From NCBI GenBank assembly GCA_963811225.1, contig CAWEQO010000007.1, positions 62,001 through 126,000 on the forward strand: 64,000 nucleotides of DNA. Direction: 5' to 3'. The notes under the pieces are model-generated. The model was not told the DNA's origin, did not search any database, and saw only the letters and a list, made by a program, of their open reading frames with translations. Source of the stretch: CAWEQO01 sp963811225 (GTDB lineage: Bacteria > Chloroflexota > Anaerolineae > Anaerolineales > Anaerolineaceae). Positions 1 to 9,445 of this stretch are shown one piece after another. A program made the translations under genes and the position numbers. Numbering within the stretch: position 1 is the first letter of the stretch; every line of letters starts with the position of its first letter.

Positions 1-858
1 GCGATCATTTCTAAGGGCTTCCAGCACCAGTTCTGGCAAGCAGTCAAGGCCGGGGCCGACAAAGCCGCGACGGACTTCAATGTGAGCGTGACCTTCGAAG
101 GACCCGAGACCGAGGCCATGGTCGACAAGCAGGTTGAGATGGTTCAGGCCGCCCTGGACAAGAAACCCGCCGCCTTGTGCCTGGCCGCCCTGGACAGCAA
201 AGCCCTGGTCCCGCAGCTTGAAAAAGCCAAGGAAATGGGCATTCCCGTGGTCGGTTTCGACTCGGGTGTCGACAGCGACATCCCGGTTGCCACCGCCGCC
301 ACCGATAATGTCGCCGCCGCCGGCGAAGCCGCCAAGCGGATGGCCGACCTGATCGGCGATGAAGGTGAAGTTGCCGTGATCGTCCACGACCAGACCAGCC
401 GCACCGGCATCGACCGCCGGGATGGCTTCGTCAAGGAAATGGAAACCAATCACCCCAACATTAAGATCGTCGACATCCAATACGGCGCCGGCGACCAGTT
501 GAAATCGACCGACCTGGCGAAGTCTATCATTCTGGCTTACCCGAACCTCAAGGGCTTCTTCGGCGCGAACGAAGGCTCGATCATCGGCGTATTGAACGGC
601 GTGAAAGAGCTCGGCAAGGAAGGTCAGATTGTGGTTATTGGCTACGACTCTGGCAAGCAGCAGTTGGATGCGATCCGCAGCGGCGCTGAAGCTGGCGCAA
701 TCACCCAAGACCCGATCGGCATTGGCTACAAGTGCGTCGAAGCCGCCGTCAAGGCTCTGAACGGCGAAACCGTTCAGAAGAATATCGACACCGGCTTCCA
801 CTGGTACGACAAGACCAACATCGACAGCGACCAAATCAAGCCCCTGCTGTACGAATAG
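1..858 (+). CDS. Sugar ABC transporter substrate-binding protein (5' truncated)
   Basis: The frame is open from base 1, so the gene begins outside the window; 285 residues are visible. A GTG at 82 is internal, because the upstream codons (AIISKGFQHQFWQAVKAGAD) already match the first strand and helix of a periplasmic binding protein of the ribose/sugar type (Peripla_BP_4). Both lobes are present: DSGVDSDIPVATAATDN in the hinge region, then VVIGYDSGKQQ and AITQDPIGIGY near the C-terminus, as in ribose/galactose-binding proteins. It would capture a monosaccharide outside the membrane for an ABC importer. The permease and ATPase genes are not downstream, so they must lie upstream or elsewhere. 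The ligand cannot be read from sequence alone. Confidence 0.88.
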   Translation, partial: AIISKGFQHQFWQAVKAGADKAATDFNVSVTFEGPETEAMVDKQVEMVQAALDKKPAALCLAALDSKALVPQLEKAKEMGIPVVGFDSGVDSDIPVATAATDNVAAAGEAAKRMADLIGDEGEVAVIVHDQTSRTGIDRRDGFVKEMETNHPNIKIVDIQYGAGDQLKSTDLAKSIILAYPNLKGFFGANEGSIIGVLNGVKELGKEGQIVVIGYDSGKQQLDAIRSGAEAGAITQDPIGIGYKCVEAAVKALNGETVQKNIDTGFHWYDKTNIDSDQIKPLLYE

Positions 859-892
859 TCCTGTCCCTCACGCTTTAGATCGTTAGCAAAGT

Positions 893-921
893 AAGGGGCT
901 GCCCATGCGGCAGCCCCTTTT
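893..921 (+). terminator. Intrinsic terminator of the substrate-binding protein gene
   Basis: An 11-bp perfect GC-rich stem (893-903 with 909-919), a 5-nt loop and a short T run, 35 bp after the stop codon. The remaining 859-1217 gap otherwise holds only the promoter of the next gene. Confidence 0.88.
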
Positions 922-1072
922 CGTAAAACCGATTTCAGATATTGAAGGGTGGAACGGGAGTTTGTGGTGACGTCTTGGCCGGGAGCCGAGCCCGAGATGG
1001 GACTGGGGGAAAACTCTAATCTAACGGGCCGCCTGCAAGGAGAACGAAAGAACTGAGACGGCCTCGATTCCA

Positions 1073-1100
1073 TTGACCTATATGCAAAAACTGGTATAAC
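1073..1100 (+). promoter_or_regulatory. Putative sigma-70-type promoter of the response regulator
   Basis: TTGACC (1073-1078), a 16-bp spacer and TATAAC (1095-1100), about 110 bp upstream of the ATG at 1218. A second TTGACA at 1168-1173 has no acceptable -10 and was not called. Confidence 0.5.
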
Positions 1101-1217
1101 ATTAGTACAATTATCCTATCTGCCCAGTAAGAGAGTAAAGGCCCCTGCCCAAACCATTACAATCCCATTGACAAAGCAGTTTCATCAAGGCCTGCCAACT
1201 CCAAAGAAAGGTCCCTT

Positions 1218-1931
1218 ATGGAGAGCGGACACCCTGAGATCAAAACAAAAATTTTGATTGCCAGTGATGACCTTAAATCGGCCATGGTTTGGGCTTACAG
1301 CATCCGCAGCCTGGACGTAAAGTCTGTCACCGCGGGGATGACCGCGGAAGTCGAACAGATTTGGGCGGAAGAAAACCCCAACATGGTAATCATCGAATCA
1401 ATCAAGCGAGAATCGAACGAGTTGGACCTGTGCCGCTCGCTGCGATCACAGACGCCTGCGCCCATCCTGCTGCTCTCGAACCTTACGGGGGAAAGCTACA
1501 GCCTGGCGGCTTACGAAGCCGGGGTAGATGAGAGCATCACACTGCCCATCAGCCCGCGGCTGTTTCGGTTTAAGGTCAACGCATGGCTGCGCCGGCTGCA
1601 GGGCAGCCTCCCTTCCGTCTCGATCAGTGACGTCAAAGCCGGTGTCTTCTACCTGGACACTTACCGGCGGATCCTGCACATTCACGACCGCGAGCAAATC
1701 AAGCTGACCAACCTGGAAATGCGGCTGCTGTTCTTACTGATGCGCCATCCAAACCGAACCTTCCTTCCAGAGGCGCTGGTGGAGCGGGTTTGGGGGTATT
1801 CCGGCAACAACAGCAGTGTTCTCAAGAACGTGGTATACCGACTACGGCGGAAGATCGAGCCGGAGCCAGGCCAGCCGCGTTACCTGATCACCGACGCCGA
1901 AATGGGCTATCACTTGCGCACAGAAGATTAA
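1218..1931 (+). CDS. OmpR-type response regulator with degenerate receiver
   Basis: 237 residues. Residues 10-125 have the alternating pattern of a CheY-like receiver. The acidic pair D17/D18 is kept, but the phospho-acceptor position at the end of beta-3 (MVIIES) is Glu60, and the conserved Lys after beta-5 (ITLPISP) is Leu109. Residues 140-237 are a winged-helix DNA-binding domain (LTNLEMRLLFLLMRHPNR, then VWGYSGNNSSVLKNVVYRLR) of the Trans_reg_C family. The likely role is a transcription factor that is not switched by ordinary aspartyl phosphorylation. No histidine kinase is adjacent. An AAAGG ribosome-binding site precedes the ATG. Confidence 0.85.
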   Translation: MESGHPEIKTKILIASDDLKSAMVWAYSIRSLDVKSVTAGMTAEVEQIWAEENPNMVIIESIKRESNELDLCRSLRSQTPAPILLLSNLTGESYSLAAYEAGVDESITLPISPRLFRFKVNAWLRRLQGSLPSVSISDVKAGVFYLDTYRRILHIHDREQIKLTNLEMRLLFLLMRHPNRTFLPEALVERVWGYSGNNSSVLKNVVYRLRRKIEPEPGQPRYLITDAEMGYHLRTED

Positions 1932-2093
1932 GATATCATAAAATTGCGACCGGCTGCGACCCACAACCCAATCGTTATTACTTCCATAAGACCACACCCG
2001 ATTATGATGTAGACATCCAACGGGGTTTCGTCCGTTGAATTCCGTTCGTTGAAATCCTTTCTATTGACAATTTATCGTCAAGGATGGAACATC

Positions 2094-3107
2094 ATGTCTC
2101 ACCTACGTACCTTCTTCTATTGGCTCAATGACGGGCAGAGGAGAATGCTGCCCCTATTGAGCTGCGTTATAATCCTTTCCAGTCCGGGGATGATCTTTCT
2201 GAATGCCGGTAAGCCCGCAGCGGTTCATCCTGAGATGCAAGCAAGGTCATTCGAACAACCAGACGCCGCGCAACCGCTGCAGAGCGGTGAGGTTGGGCTG
2301 CGCTTTACGAACAGCGACACTGCACTGTGCCAGCACGAGGCCGGCTGGATCGACGCAACCTTGATCGTCAGCCTGCCAGAGGGGGCGACCGCCCGGCTGC
2401 AGAGCACCTGGCAGATATTGGAACCGGCGGAACACCGCACCGAGAAGACCTACATCAACGGTGGCCAGGTCAAAAACGGCGATCGCTTTTCCTATCAGGT
2501 CTACTGGCCGGGGATCAGTCCGGGGGATGAGATGGTGGAGATCCACCTGGGCGGAGCCCTGCTCAATATCACCTCGGGCAATGCCTTGACGACGACCGGC
2601 CTGGATTACTACTGGTACGATTGGGTGTGCCAGGCCGCGCCGAGCCAGACACCGCTCCCGACCTCTACACCCACCAGCCAGCCGACCCAAACCTCCACCG
2701 CCACCCAGCCAATCCCGACCGAGACGCGGATACGCCCCACTCGCACACGGATCCCAGCGACCGAAACGCCGGATGCGCCGACCGCTACATTCGTGCCACC
2801 GACGTCAACGTTCGTTCCGCCAAGCGCAACTCCGGTGTCTCCGTCGGCCACGGCGGCGCTGCGCACGGTCACGCCGCAGATCAACGCCACCCCAACCGCA
2901 GGCCAGCCCACGCAGGTCCCACTGGTCTTGAACGCGGTGGGCGTACCGGTTACCTCTCTTACCGTCCAGCAACTGCCGGCGCTGTTCCCGGTGACCGGCG
3001 GCGATTTGAGCGCTCTGCGGACGCCTTTCGATTTCGCACTGATCGCGCTGGGTTTGCTGTGCGTCGGGCTGTCGCTGTACCAGCATTTCTTCCCGCCGAA
3101 ACGGTAG
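2094..3107 (+). CDS. Secreted surface protein with Thr/Pro stalk and sortase-like C-terminus
   Basis: About 337 residues. An in-frame TTG at 2049 is possible, but ATG 2094 has AAGGA upstream and was preferred. The N-terminus has a hydrophobic segment (LPLLSCVIILSSPGMIFLNA) that looks like a signal or anchor. A globular domain follows, then roughly 110 residues rich in Thr and Pro (PTSTPTSQPTQTSTATQP), typical of an extended wall-spanning stalk. The tail has FPVTGG, a hydrophobic stretch (FALIALGLLCVGLSLY) and basic PPKR, the layout of an LPXTG-type sorting signal with Phe for Leu. No enzymatic domain is recognised. It may be a surface adhesin or structural protein. Confidence 0.65.
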   Translation: MSHLRTFFYWLNDGQRRMLPLLSCVIILSSPGMIFLNAGKPAAVHPEMQARSFEQPDAAQPLQSGEVGLRFTNSDTALCQHEAGWIDATLIVSLPEGATARLQSTWQILEPAEHRTEKTYINGGQVKNGDRFSYQVYWPGISPGDEMVEIHLGGALLNITSGNALTTTGLDYYWYDWVCQAAPSQTPLPTSTPTSQPTQTSTATQPIPTETRIRPTRTRIPATETPDAPTATFVPPTSTFVPPSATPVSPSATAALRTVTPQINATPTAGQPTQVPLVLNAVGVPVTSLTVQQLPALFPVTGGDLSALRTPFDFALIALGLLCVGLSLYQHFFPPKR

Positions 3108-3214
3108 GAATGAGGACGGCCCCGAACGCTTGAGATGGTAACAAAATTGAATCACAGCAGCACCGTACAGAAATGTGCGGGGCTGCTGTGCTATCAACTG
3201 CGGTGAGGGAAACT

Positions 3215-3925
3215 TTACTCGCGGCTCATACGCTTCAGCAAATCATCCAATAGTCCAATATTTTCGAGTTCGAAGAAGCGCTCATCCGGCAGGTCTGTGG
3301 TTTCAACGACCTCGTGCTGCCAGGTCAGCTCGTAGGGGATGTACACCGCCGACCCGCCGAGTTCCAGCACGGGCAGGATATCGGAGCGCAGAGAGTTACC
3401 GACCATCAAGAAGCGCTGCGGATCGACCCCCAGCCGCTCGAGGACCCCCGCGTAGGTGGCTTTATTCTTGTCACTGACCACCTCGACCGCCTGAAAGAAG
3501 TTCCCCAAACCGGAGCGGTCGAGCTTGGCGCGCTGGTGCAGCAGGTCGCCCTTGGTGATCAACAGCAGCGGGTAGGAGCGTGACAGGGACTCCAGCGCAT
3601 TTTCCACCTCCTCCAGCAGGCGCACCTCGGCGTCGAGCATGCCGCGCGACAGCTCGGTCAGCTTGAGCAGGTCCGTAGAAGGGATGCGCCCGCCGGTGAC
3701 GTCGATGGCGGTCTCGATCAGCGAGAGGGTGAAGCCGGTGATGCCGTAACCGTAGTATTTCAGGTTGCGCATTTCGATGCGGTCGAGGTCAGCCTGGATG
3801 GTTCCGGGGGGCAGAGCGTACTCCGCCAGCAGCTGCTTGAACTTCTCGATCGCTTCAGCATATAAGCTTTCGTTGTGCCAGAGTGTGTCGTCGGCGTCAA
3901 AGCCGATCAGGTCGAAGGGTTTCAT
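3215..3925 (-). CDS. HAD-superfamily hydrolase (phosphatase-like)
   Basis: 236 residues, full length for a HAD subfamily I phosphatase. Motif I is IGFDADDTLWHNE near the N-terminus (nucleophile and acid/base Asp pair). Motif II is LLLITKGD with Thr, a Lys lies in KNKATY, and motif III/IV is MVGNSLRSDI. The helical cap between motifs I and II fits YjjG/phosphoglycolate-phosphatase-like enzymes that dephosphorylate small metabolites. The substrate is unknown. A GGGAGAAAAG ribosome-binding site precedes the ATG. The gene stands alone, convergent with the upstream surface protein. Confidence 0.85.
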   Translation of the reverse strand: MKPFDLIGFDADDTLWHNESLYAEAIEKFKQLLAEYALPPGTIQADLDRIEMRNLKYYGYGITGFTLSLIETAIDVTGGRIPSTDLLKLTELSRGMLDAEVRLLEEVENALESLSRSYPLLLITKGDLLHQRAKLDRSGLGNFFQAVEVVSDKNKATYAGVLERLGVDPQRFLMVGNSLRSDILPVLELGGSAVYIPYELTWQHEVVETTDLPDERFFELENIGLLDDLLKRMSRE

Positions 3926-4180
3926 TTTCTTTTCTCCCAGTGGCTTAAGTCATGGGACTTTCATGAGAAACCACGATCATCAGAGGAATCTGCATGCTAT
4001 TTTACTGCAATTCAACAGGGTTTTGGCTGTAAGAACTGGATGCGTGATAAATGCTCGCTGGAGGTAGGCTGCAGCAACGGCTTTTATTCCTTTTTTGCGT
4101 AAGATTCTCTACCCTTATTTCTAAAATATACATTACAATAACTCCAATTTGTTCGTTTTCCAGCACGGAAGGAACTCACC

Positions 4181-5680
4181 ATGTCTGAGAAGTCTATGAT
4201 TGTGATTGGGGCCGGGATCGCCGGCCTATCGGCGGGCGTCTACGCCTGCCTGAACGGGTATCGCACCCATATCTTCGAGATGCACACCCTTCCGGGAGGG
4301 TTGATGACAGCCTGGAAGCGCAAGGGCTTCACGGTGGAAGGCTGCATCCACTGGCTGACCGGCTCGGCTCCCGGCAGCTCGCTGTATCCGCTTTGGGAAG
4401 AAATTGGGCTGATCCAGGACCGGCAGATCCTTGACCTGGAGGAATTCCTGCACTACGAAAGCAAGTCGCATGGCAAGCTGATCCTGTATGCCAACCTGGA
4501 TCGCTTCCAGGAACACTTGCTGACGCTGGCGCCAGAGGACGAGAAAGAGATCCGCCGCATGATTGCGGACGCGCGCAAGCTGGTGAAGTTCGACCTGCTG
4601 GGTCCACCGGAAGGGAATCTCTGGCAAGGGTTGAAAACCCTGACTGCGATGGCCCCCTTTGCCCCTATCATGATGCGCTTTATGAAAATGCCGATGGATA
4701 AGTTTGGGGAGCGCTTCAAAAACCCGCTGCTGCGTGAGGTGTTCCGGGAAATGTGGGGCAAGGATTTTTCAGCATTTTCTTTCATGATGATGCTGTCCTG
4801 GATGCACGCCAAACAGGCCGGTTACCCGGTCGGCGGCTCGCTCCCGATGGCGTGCGCGGTGGAGCAGCGCTACAAGTCGCTGGGCGGCGAGATCACCTAT
4901 GGCAAGCGGGTGCAGAAGATCCTGGTGGAGAACGACCGGGCGGTGGGCGTGCGCCTGGATGACGGCAGCGAGCACCGCGCGGATGTCGTCATCTCGGCGG
5001 CCGACGGTCACGCTACCATCTTCGACATGCTGGAAGGCAAGTACGTGAATGAGAAGATCAAGGGCTACTACGAGAATTTGCCGATCTTCGAGCCGCTGCT
5101 GTATATCAGCCTGGGGATCAACCAGGATTTCAAAGACCAGCCCGCCACCATCTCCGGGATCGACTTCCCGCTGGACGAGCCAATCACCCTTGGCGACAAG
5201 ACCTACGAACGCTTGCACCTGCACGCTTACAACTACGACCCGACCTTCGCTCCGGAAGGTAAGACCGTAGCGATGATCATGCTGCCGGCCCATTACGAGT
5301 ACTGGAAGAACCTGGAAGAAACCGACACGGAGCTGTACGAGGCCAAGAAGAACGAGGCGGGCGAGCGGGTCATCGCCGCGCTCGATCAGCGCTTCCCGGG
5401 GATGTCGAAAGATGTCGTGATGTGCGACGTAGCCACCCCGGTGACCTTCGAGCGCTACACCGGCAACTGGAAGGGCTGCTTCGAGGGCTGGTTGGCAACC
5501 CCGGAAACGATGACGATGCGGATGGAAAAGACTCTGCCGGGGCTTGAGAACTTCTACATGGTCGGGCAGTGGGTGCAGCCGGGCGGCGGCCTGCCCAGCG
5601 GGGTGATGACCGCCCGCCAGGTGATGCAGACGATTTGTAAGAAGGAAAAGGCGACGTTTCGAACGGCGGTATCCCAGTAA
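4181..5680 (+). CDS. Phytoene desaturase-like FAD-dependent oxidoreductase
   Basis: 499 residues. The N-terminal Rossmann motif VIGAGIAGLSAGVYACLNGY binds FAD, followed by the PGGLMTAWKRKGF signature of the CrtI/carotenoid isomerase/COG1233 family. The C-terminal FAD contact is MVGQWVQPGGGLPSGV. Family members desaturate or isomerise carotenoids, saturate retinol, or act on other polyprenoids. No phytoene synthase or other carotenoid gene is nearby, so the substrate cannot be assigned. ATG 4181 has GGAAGGAA upstream. The gene is monocistronic, ended by the long hairpin at 5691. Confidence 0.82.
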   Translation: MSEKSMIVIGAGIAGLSAGVYACLNGYRTHIFEMHTLPGGLMTAWKRKGFTVEGCIHWLTGSAPGSSLYPLWEEIGLIQDRQILDLEEFLHYESKSHGKLILYANLDRFQEHLLTLAPEDEKEIRRMIADARKLVKFDLLGPPEGNLWQGLKTLTAMAPFAPIMMRFMKMPMDKFGERFKNPLLREVFREMWGKDFSAFSFMMMLSWMHAKQAGYPVGGSLPMACAVEQRYKSLGGEITYGKRVQKILVENDRAVGVRLDDGSEHRADVVISAADGHATIFDMLEGKYVNEKIKGYYENLPIFEPLLYISLGINQDFKDQPATISGIDFPLDEPITLGDKTYERLHLHAYNYDPTFAPEGKTVAMIMLPAHYEYWKNLEETDTELYEAKKNEAGERVIAALDQRFPGMSKDVVMCDVATPVTFERYTGNWKGCFEGWLATPETMTMRMEKTLPGLENFYMVGQWVQPGGGLPSGVMTARQVMQTICKKEKATFRTAVSQ

Positions 5681-5690
5681 TCAGGAATCC

Positions 5691-5744
5691 GGCAATTAAA
5701 CGCTCAGGCCAGGGTTATCAGCCTGGCCTGAGCGTTTAATTGCC
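5691..5744. terminator. Bidirectional terminator, 23-bp perfect stem
   Basis: Arms 5691-5713 and 5722-5744 are perfectly complementary with an 8-nt loop. It fills the space between two convergent stop codons and probably terminates both transcripts. Confidence 0.85.
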
Positions 5745-5754
5745 CCCTAACTGC

Positions 5755-8505
5755 TTATCCCGTATTTCTCAATCCGGAGGCGATGCCGCTGATGGTGAGC
5801 AGGGCCACCTCACGGATTTGCTGGGCTTGCTGCCCTTCTTGATCGTCGAGCGCGTGCAGGCGATTCAGCATTTCGATCTGGATGTAGTTGAGAGTCTCGA
5901 TGGTGGGGTTGCGCATCTGCACCGAGTGCAGCACGTCGGGCTTGCGCTCCATCAACCCGCTCTGACCGTTGATCGCCAGCAGCCCCTCGACCGTGCGCTT
6001 ATACTCCGCCTGGATGAGGTCGAAGATCTGGCGAGCCTTCTCCTGGTCCGGCGCCATCCGGGAATACAAATTGGCTATGCGCAAATCGGCCTTGACCAGC
6101 GACTGCTCGGCGTTGTTCAGCAGGACCTGGAACCACGGCCAGCGCTCATACATCTCACGCAGCTGCTGCAAGCCTTCCTCCCCCTTTGAAAGCAGCACCT
6201 CCAGCCCAGACCCCAGGCCATACCAGCCCGGCAGGTTGAAGCGGCTCTGCATCCACGAGAACACCCAGGGGATGGCCCGGATGCGGGTAACATGCTCCTT
6301 GCCGGGCGCGCGTGAGGCCGGACGCGAGCCGATCTTCAGGTGTTCGATCTCCTTCAGCGGCGTGACCGTCTGCCAAAATTCCATAAACTCGGGCGTCTCA
6401 TAGACCAGACTGCGATAGGCTTGCATGGCCGCCTCAGCCATGGCGTCCATATCCGTGCGCCAACGATCGGGGATCTGGGCAGGGGTGCCGATCCAGCTGC
6501 GGCGCTTCGGGTCTTGCGGGTCGGGTTGGAACTCGGGCGGCGCCGAAGCCAGCAGCACGGCATTGACCACCTGTTCGAGGTGGCGGCGGGCCAGGTCGTC
6601 GGTCAGATAGCGCGACGAGAGGATCTCACCCTGCTCGGTCTGGCGGAAGCGCCCGTTGACGATGCCGCTCGGCTCAGCCAGGATGGTTTTATTGACCGGG
6701 CCGCCGCCGCGAGCGGTCGTGCCGCCGCGCCCATGGAACAGGGTGAACGGCACATTGTGCTGCTTGCAGACTGCCGCTACCCGCTCCTGGGCGGTGTACA
6801 GCCCCCAGGCGGCTCGCAAGAAACCCCCATCCTTGTTACTGTCGGAATAGCCGATCATGATCATCTGCCCGTCCGGGCAGGTTTCGATATGCTGGCGATA
6901 GACCTCCAGACGGAACAGTTCATCCATCGTGTCGGCGGCGGTGTTCAGGTCCTGGATGGTTTCGAACAGGGGCGTCACCTGCAGGCCGTCGTCGCAGCCG
7001 GACCAGCGCGCCATCAAGAGCACACCGAGCACGTCCGAGGCGGAGTGGGCCATCGAGATCACAAACGGCCCGAGCAGGTTGGGCCCATAGACGGCTTTTG
7101 TCCGGTCACGCAGCCGGAATACCGCCCAGGTCTCGGCGGCTTGAGGAGAAACGCCGGGGTGTCCGGCCAGCGGCGGTGAGGGCTCATTCAGGAGCCGCAC
7201 GAGCAGATCTTTACGCGCCTGCGGTTCGAGGCCCTGGTAATCCCGCTCGATATCCAGAGCCCGCAGCACTTCGGAAAGCGCCTGGGTCAAACGGTCGGAA
7301 TGCTCGCGCAGGTCCATGCGGGCTCCGTACAGCCCGAACACGCGCATCTGGCGGCGCATGGTCTTCAGCTCTCCCTCCGACACCATCGGCGGAATGGACT
7401 CATCCACCCGTTCCAGCGGCTCGGAAAGCTGATCGCACATCAACTCGGCTTGATGCGGCAGGTCCGAGAGCAGCCAGACCTGCATGTCCTCGTGGATCGC
7501 CTGGTCCAACCTGGAGTACAGCAGCGCCAATGCCAGGCGGTAGGGCTCGTTGGGATAGCGATCGGCCACGTTCTGCGGCCGGGGTGGGTAGGGCTGCTGG
7601 TTGTTCAGCCAGCCCTGCAGCGCCGGCGTTGGCGGTACAGAGCGGGCGCTCATACTCAAATGCCGCGAGAGCTCGTGCAGATTCTCGCGGTGCTTTTTGA
7701 TGGCGGTGCCCCGATGCAAGGCCAGGGAGCGAGCGGTCACGTCTGAAGTGACGTTGGGATTGCCGTCCCGGTCGCCGCCCACCCAGGATCCCAGACGCAG
7801 CCAATCACTCCGGGGCTGCACCTCGGGATAGCTGCGGGCCAGGCCCTTCTCCAACGAATTGTAGATACGTGGGATCACATCCCAAAACACACGCGAGACG
7901 TAAAACAGCACGGTGCGGACTTCGTCGGTGACGCTGGGCTTCACCGTGCGGGCGCGCTCGGTCAGCCACAGGTTAGCGATCTCGGCCCGCAGCCGCTGCC
8001 GGAAGCGTTCCAGCTCACGCGGCGACAGCTCGGTAAAGCTGAGCGTGCGCAGGATGCCCGCGATGCGTTGGATGGCCGAGAGCACCGTGCGGCGCTTGAT
8101 CTCGGTCGGGTGAGCTGTCAGCACCATCTCGATTTGCAGCTTGGAGACCAGGTCCTGCATCTGCCCGGCGCTCATGCCGCGCGCCTTGAGCTCAACAATG
8201 GCATCCTCGATTGAATCGTGCACGGGTTGTGGGGCATTTTCGAGGGCCTCGCGATGCAGGGCGTTGACGCGATAATTGTCCTCGGCGGCGTTCATGAGGT
8301 CAAAGTAGAGGGTGTAGGCGCGGGTGATTGCGTAGGCCTGCTGCAGGTTGAGGTCGTGCGTTCGGGCCGACAGCGTTTCTTCTCCGTCCTCGGCTGCGGC
8401 GCGCAGCTGCTCTTCCATTTCAAACAAGTCGAGCGATTCCAGCTGGGTCAGCACCTCCCACAGGATTTCGTCGAGCAACTCCAGGGTATTCGATAATTCC
8501 ATCAT
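5755..8505 (-). CDS. ppc: Phosphoenolpyruvate carboxylase
   Basis: 916 residues, the usual bacterial length. It carboxylates PEP with bicarbonate to oxaloacetate and phosphate, replenishing the TCA cycle. Diagnostic blocks are the catalytic-His motif VLTAHPTEIKRRT near residue 132, GSWVGGDRDGNP, MIGYSDSNKDGGFLRAAW, the loop FHGRGGTTARGGGP (the E. coli form has GSIGRG) and the canonical C-terminus TISGIASGLRNTG, whose terminal Gly is required for activity in characterised enzymes. The start is ATG 8505, or the adjacent ATG at 8502; the ribosome-binding site is weak. Monocistronic. Confidence 0.97.
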   Translation of the reverse strand: MMELSNTLELLDEILWEVLTQLESLDLFEMEEQLRAAAEDGEETLSARTHDLNLQQAYAITRAYTLYFDLMNAAEDNYRVNALHREALENAPQPVHDSIEDAIVELKARGMSAGQMQDLVSKLQIEMVLTAHPTEIKRRTVLSAIQRIAGILRTLSFTELSPRELERFRQRLRAEIANLWLTERARTVKPSVTDEVRTVLFYVSRVFWDVIPRIYNSLEKGLARSYPEVQPRSDWLRLGSWVGGDRDGNPNVTSDVTARSLALHRGTAIKKHRENLHELSRHLSMSARSVPPTPALQGWLNNQQPYPPRPQNVADRYPNEPYRLALALLYSRLDQAIHEDMQVWLLSDLPHQAELMCDQLSEPLERVDESIPPMVSEGELKTMRRQMRVFGLYGARMDLREHSDRLTQALSEVLRALDIERDYQGLEPQARKDLLVRLLNEPSPPLAGHPGVSPQAAETWAVFRLRDRTKAVYGPNLLGPFVISMAHSASDVLGVLLMARWSGCDDGLQVTPLFETIQDLNTAADTMDELFRLEVYRQHIETCPDGQMIMIGYSDSNKDGGFLRAAWGLYTAQERVAAVCKQHNVPFTLFHGRGGTTARGGGPVNKTILAEPSGIVNGRFRQTEQGEILSSRYLTDDLARRHLEQVVNAVLLASAPPEFQPDPQDPKRRSWIGTPAQIPDRWRTDMDAMAEAAMQAYRSLVYETPEFMEFWQTVTPLKEIEHLKIGSRPASRAPGKEHVTRIRAIPWVFSWMQSRFNLPGWYGLGSGLEVLLSKGEEGLQQLREMYERWPWFQVLLNNAEQSLVKADLRIANLYSRMAPDQEKARQIFDLIQAEYKRTVEGLLAINGQSGLMERKPDVLHSVQMRNPTIETLNYIQIEMLNRLHALDDQEGQQAQQIREVALLTISGIASGLRNTG

Positions 8506-8611
8506 GGTAGAACCATAAGGAGAATCCTCCCCTGTGGTAATTGGGAAAATCCCTACCGGAGAGGAGGGATGTTCCTATTTGGGGACCACAGAGGCAGGCA
8601 CAAGTGCTGCC

Positions 8612-9004
8612 CTATGGGCGGCGATAGAATTCGTCTGGCGTCAGGATGGGTAAATCCAGCTGTTCGCGCACCGACAACAAATGATCGTCACTGCTGATCA
8701 AGGCTGCGCCGGTGGCTTCGGCCAGGGCGGCCAGCTTGCGGTCATCGGGGTCCTGGATTGCCTTGAACTTCGGCTCGATCTGCGGGTTTTCGACCTGCAA
8801 CTCGGGATGGAACAAGCCGGAGAACTCACTCCAATGTAACGGCGGGATGCGCTGGATGATGCGGCGCGTCTCGGCCAGGGTGGCTTCGTCCCACACCATC
8901 TCGATCTCGCCTGCGGCGACTGCGGCGACGATGGATGCCGAACTGCTGCCCGGGTTGAACCCGGCTGCCACGAATACGTTCGTATCTAAAATCACCTTCT
9001 GCAT
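8612..9004 (-). CDS. PIN-domain protein (COG1569-type putative toxin)
   Basis: 130 residues starting at the ATG preceded by GGGGAG (9004); a longer frame to 9031 lacks a ribosome-binding site. The first acidic site is VILDTNVFVAA, the second ETRR with a Glu, and the C-terminal DPDDRKLAALAEATGA plus LISSDDHLL completes the PIN nuclease acidic cluster. PIN proteins of this family are annotated as toxins of type II systems that cut RNA. No antitoxin-sized gene adjoins, and the next gene downstream is ppc. It could be a solitary RNase or an orphan toxin. Confidence 0.8.
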   Translation of the reverse strand: MQKVILDTNVFVAAGFNPGSSSASIVAAVAAGEIEMVWDEATLAETRRIIQRIPPLHWSEFSGLFHPELQVENPQIEPKFKAIQDPDDRKLAALAEATGAALISSDDHLLSVREQLDLPILTPDEFYRRP

Positions 9005-9097
9005 GGCGTCTCCCCTGGCTCCCCTGGGCATTGATATTTTTTGGCATCAGTAAGATCCGACGGAAAACCCGAAACCGCGTGGACGAACAGGCCAGTA

Positions 9098-9445
9098 TCA
9101 CAGTCTTGCATCCAAATACTCTTTCAAGGCGACTGCGTTGTTGCGCTGGGTGTCTTTGGCCGCGTACAGCAAGGTCACGTCGCCCTGACGAGCGGCCTCC
9201 AACAGCGGCTGCCAGGCCTGCGGCTGGGCGTCCAACTCCTCGAAGTAACGCCGCCGGAACTCGTCCCAGTGGGCCGGGTCGTGGCCGAACGACTTGCGCA
9301 GCGAATTGCTGGGGGCAGCCTCCTTCATCCAGGCCTGCATCTCCAGGCTGTCCTTTTTCACGCCGCGCGGCCAGAGGCGGTCCACGAGGAATCGCCGGCC
9401 ATCCGACGGCTCGGGGTCTTCATATACGCGCCTGATTTTAATCAT
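9098..9445 (-). CDS. DUF488 family protein
   Basis: 115 residues, full length for the family (E. coli YeaO type). The family signature RRVYEDPEPSDGRRFLVDRL, then WPRGVKK and the WDEFRRRYFEEL block, is intact. The biochemical function is unknown. The gene lies 93 bp upstream of the PIN gene on the same strand and may be co-transcribed with it. Confidence 0.85.
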   Translation of the reverse strand: MIKIRRVYEDPEPSDGRRFLVDRLWPRGVKKDSLEMQAWMKEAAPSNSLRKSFGHDPAHWDEFRRRYFEELDAQPQAWQPLLEAARQGDVTLLYAAKDTQRNNAVALKEYLDARL

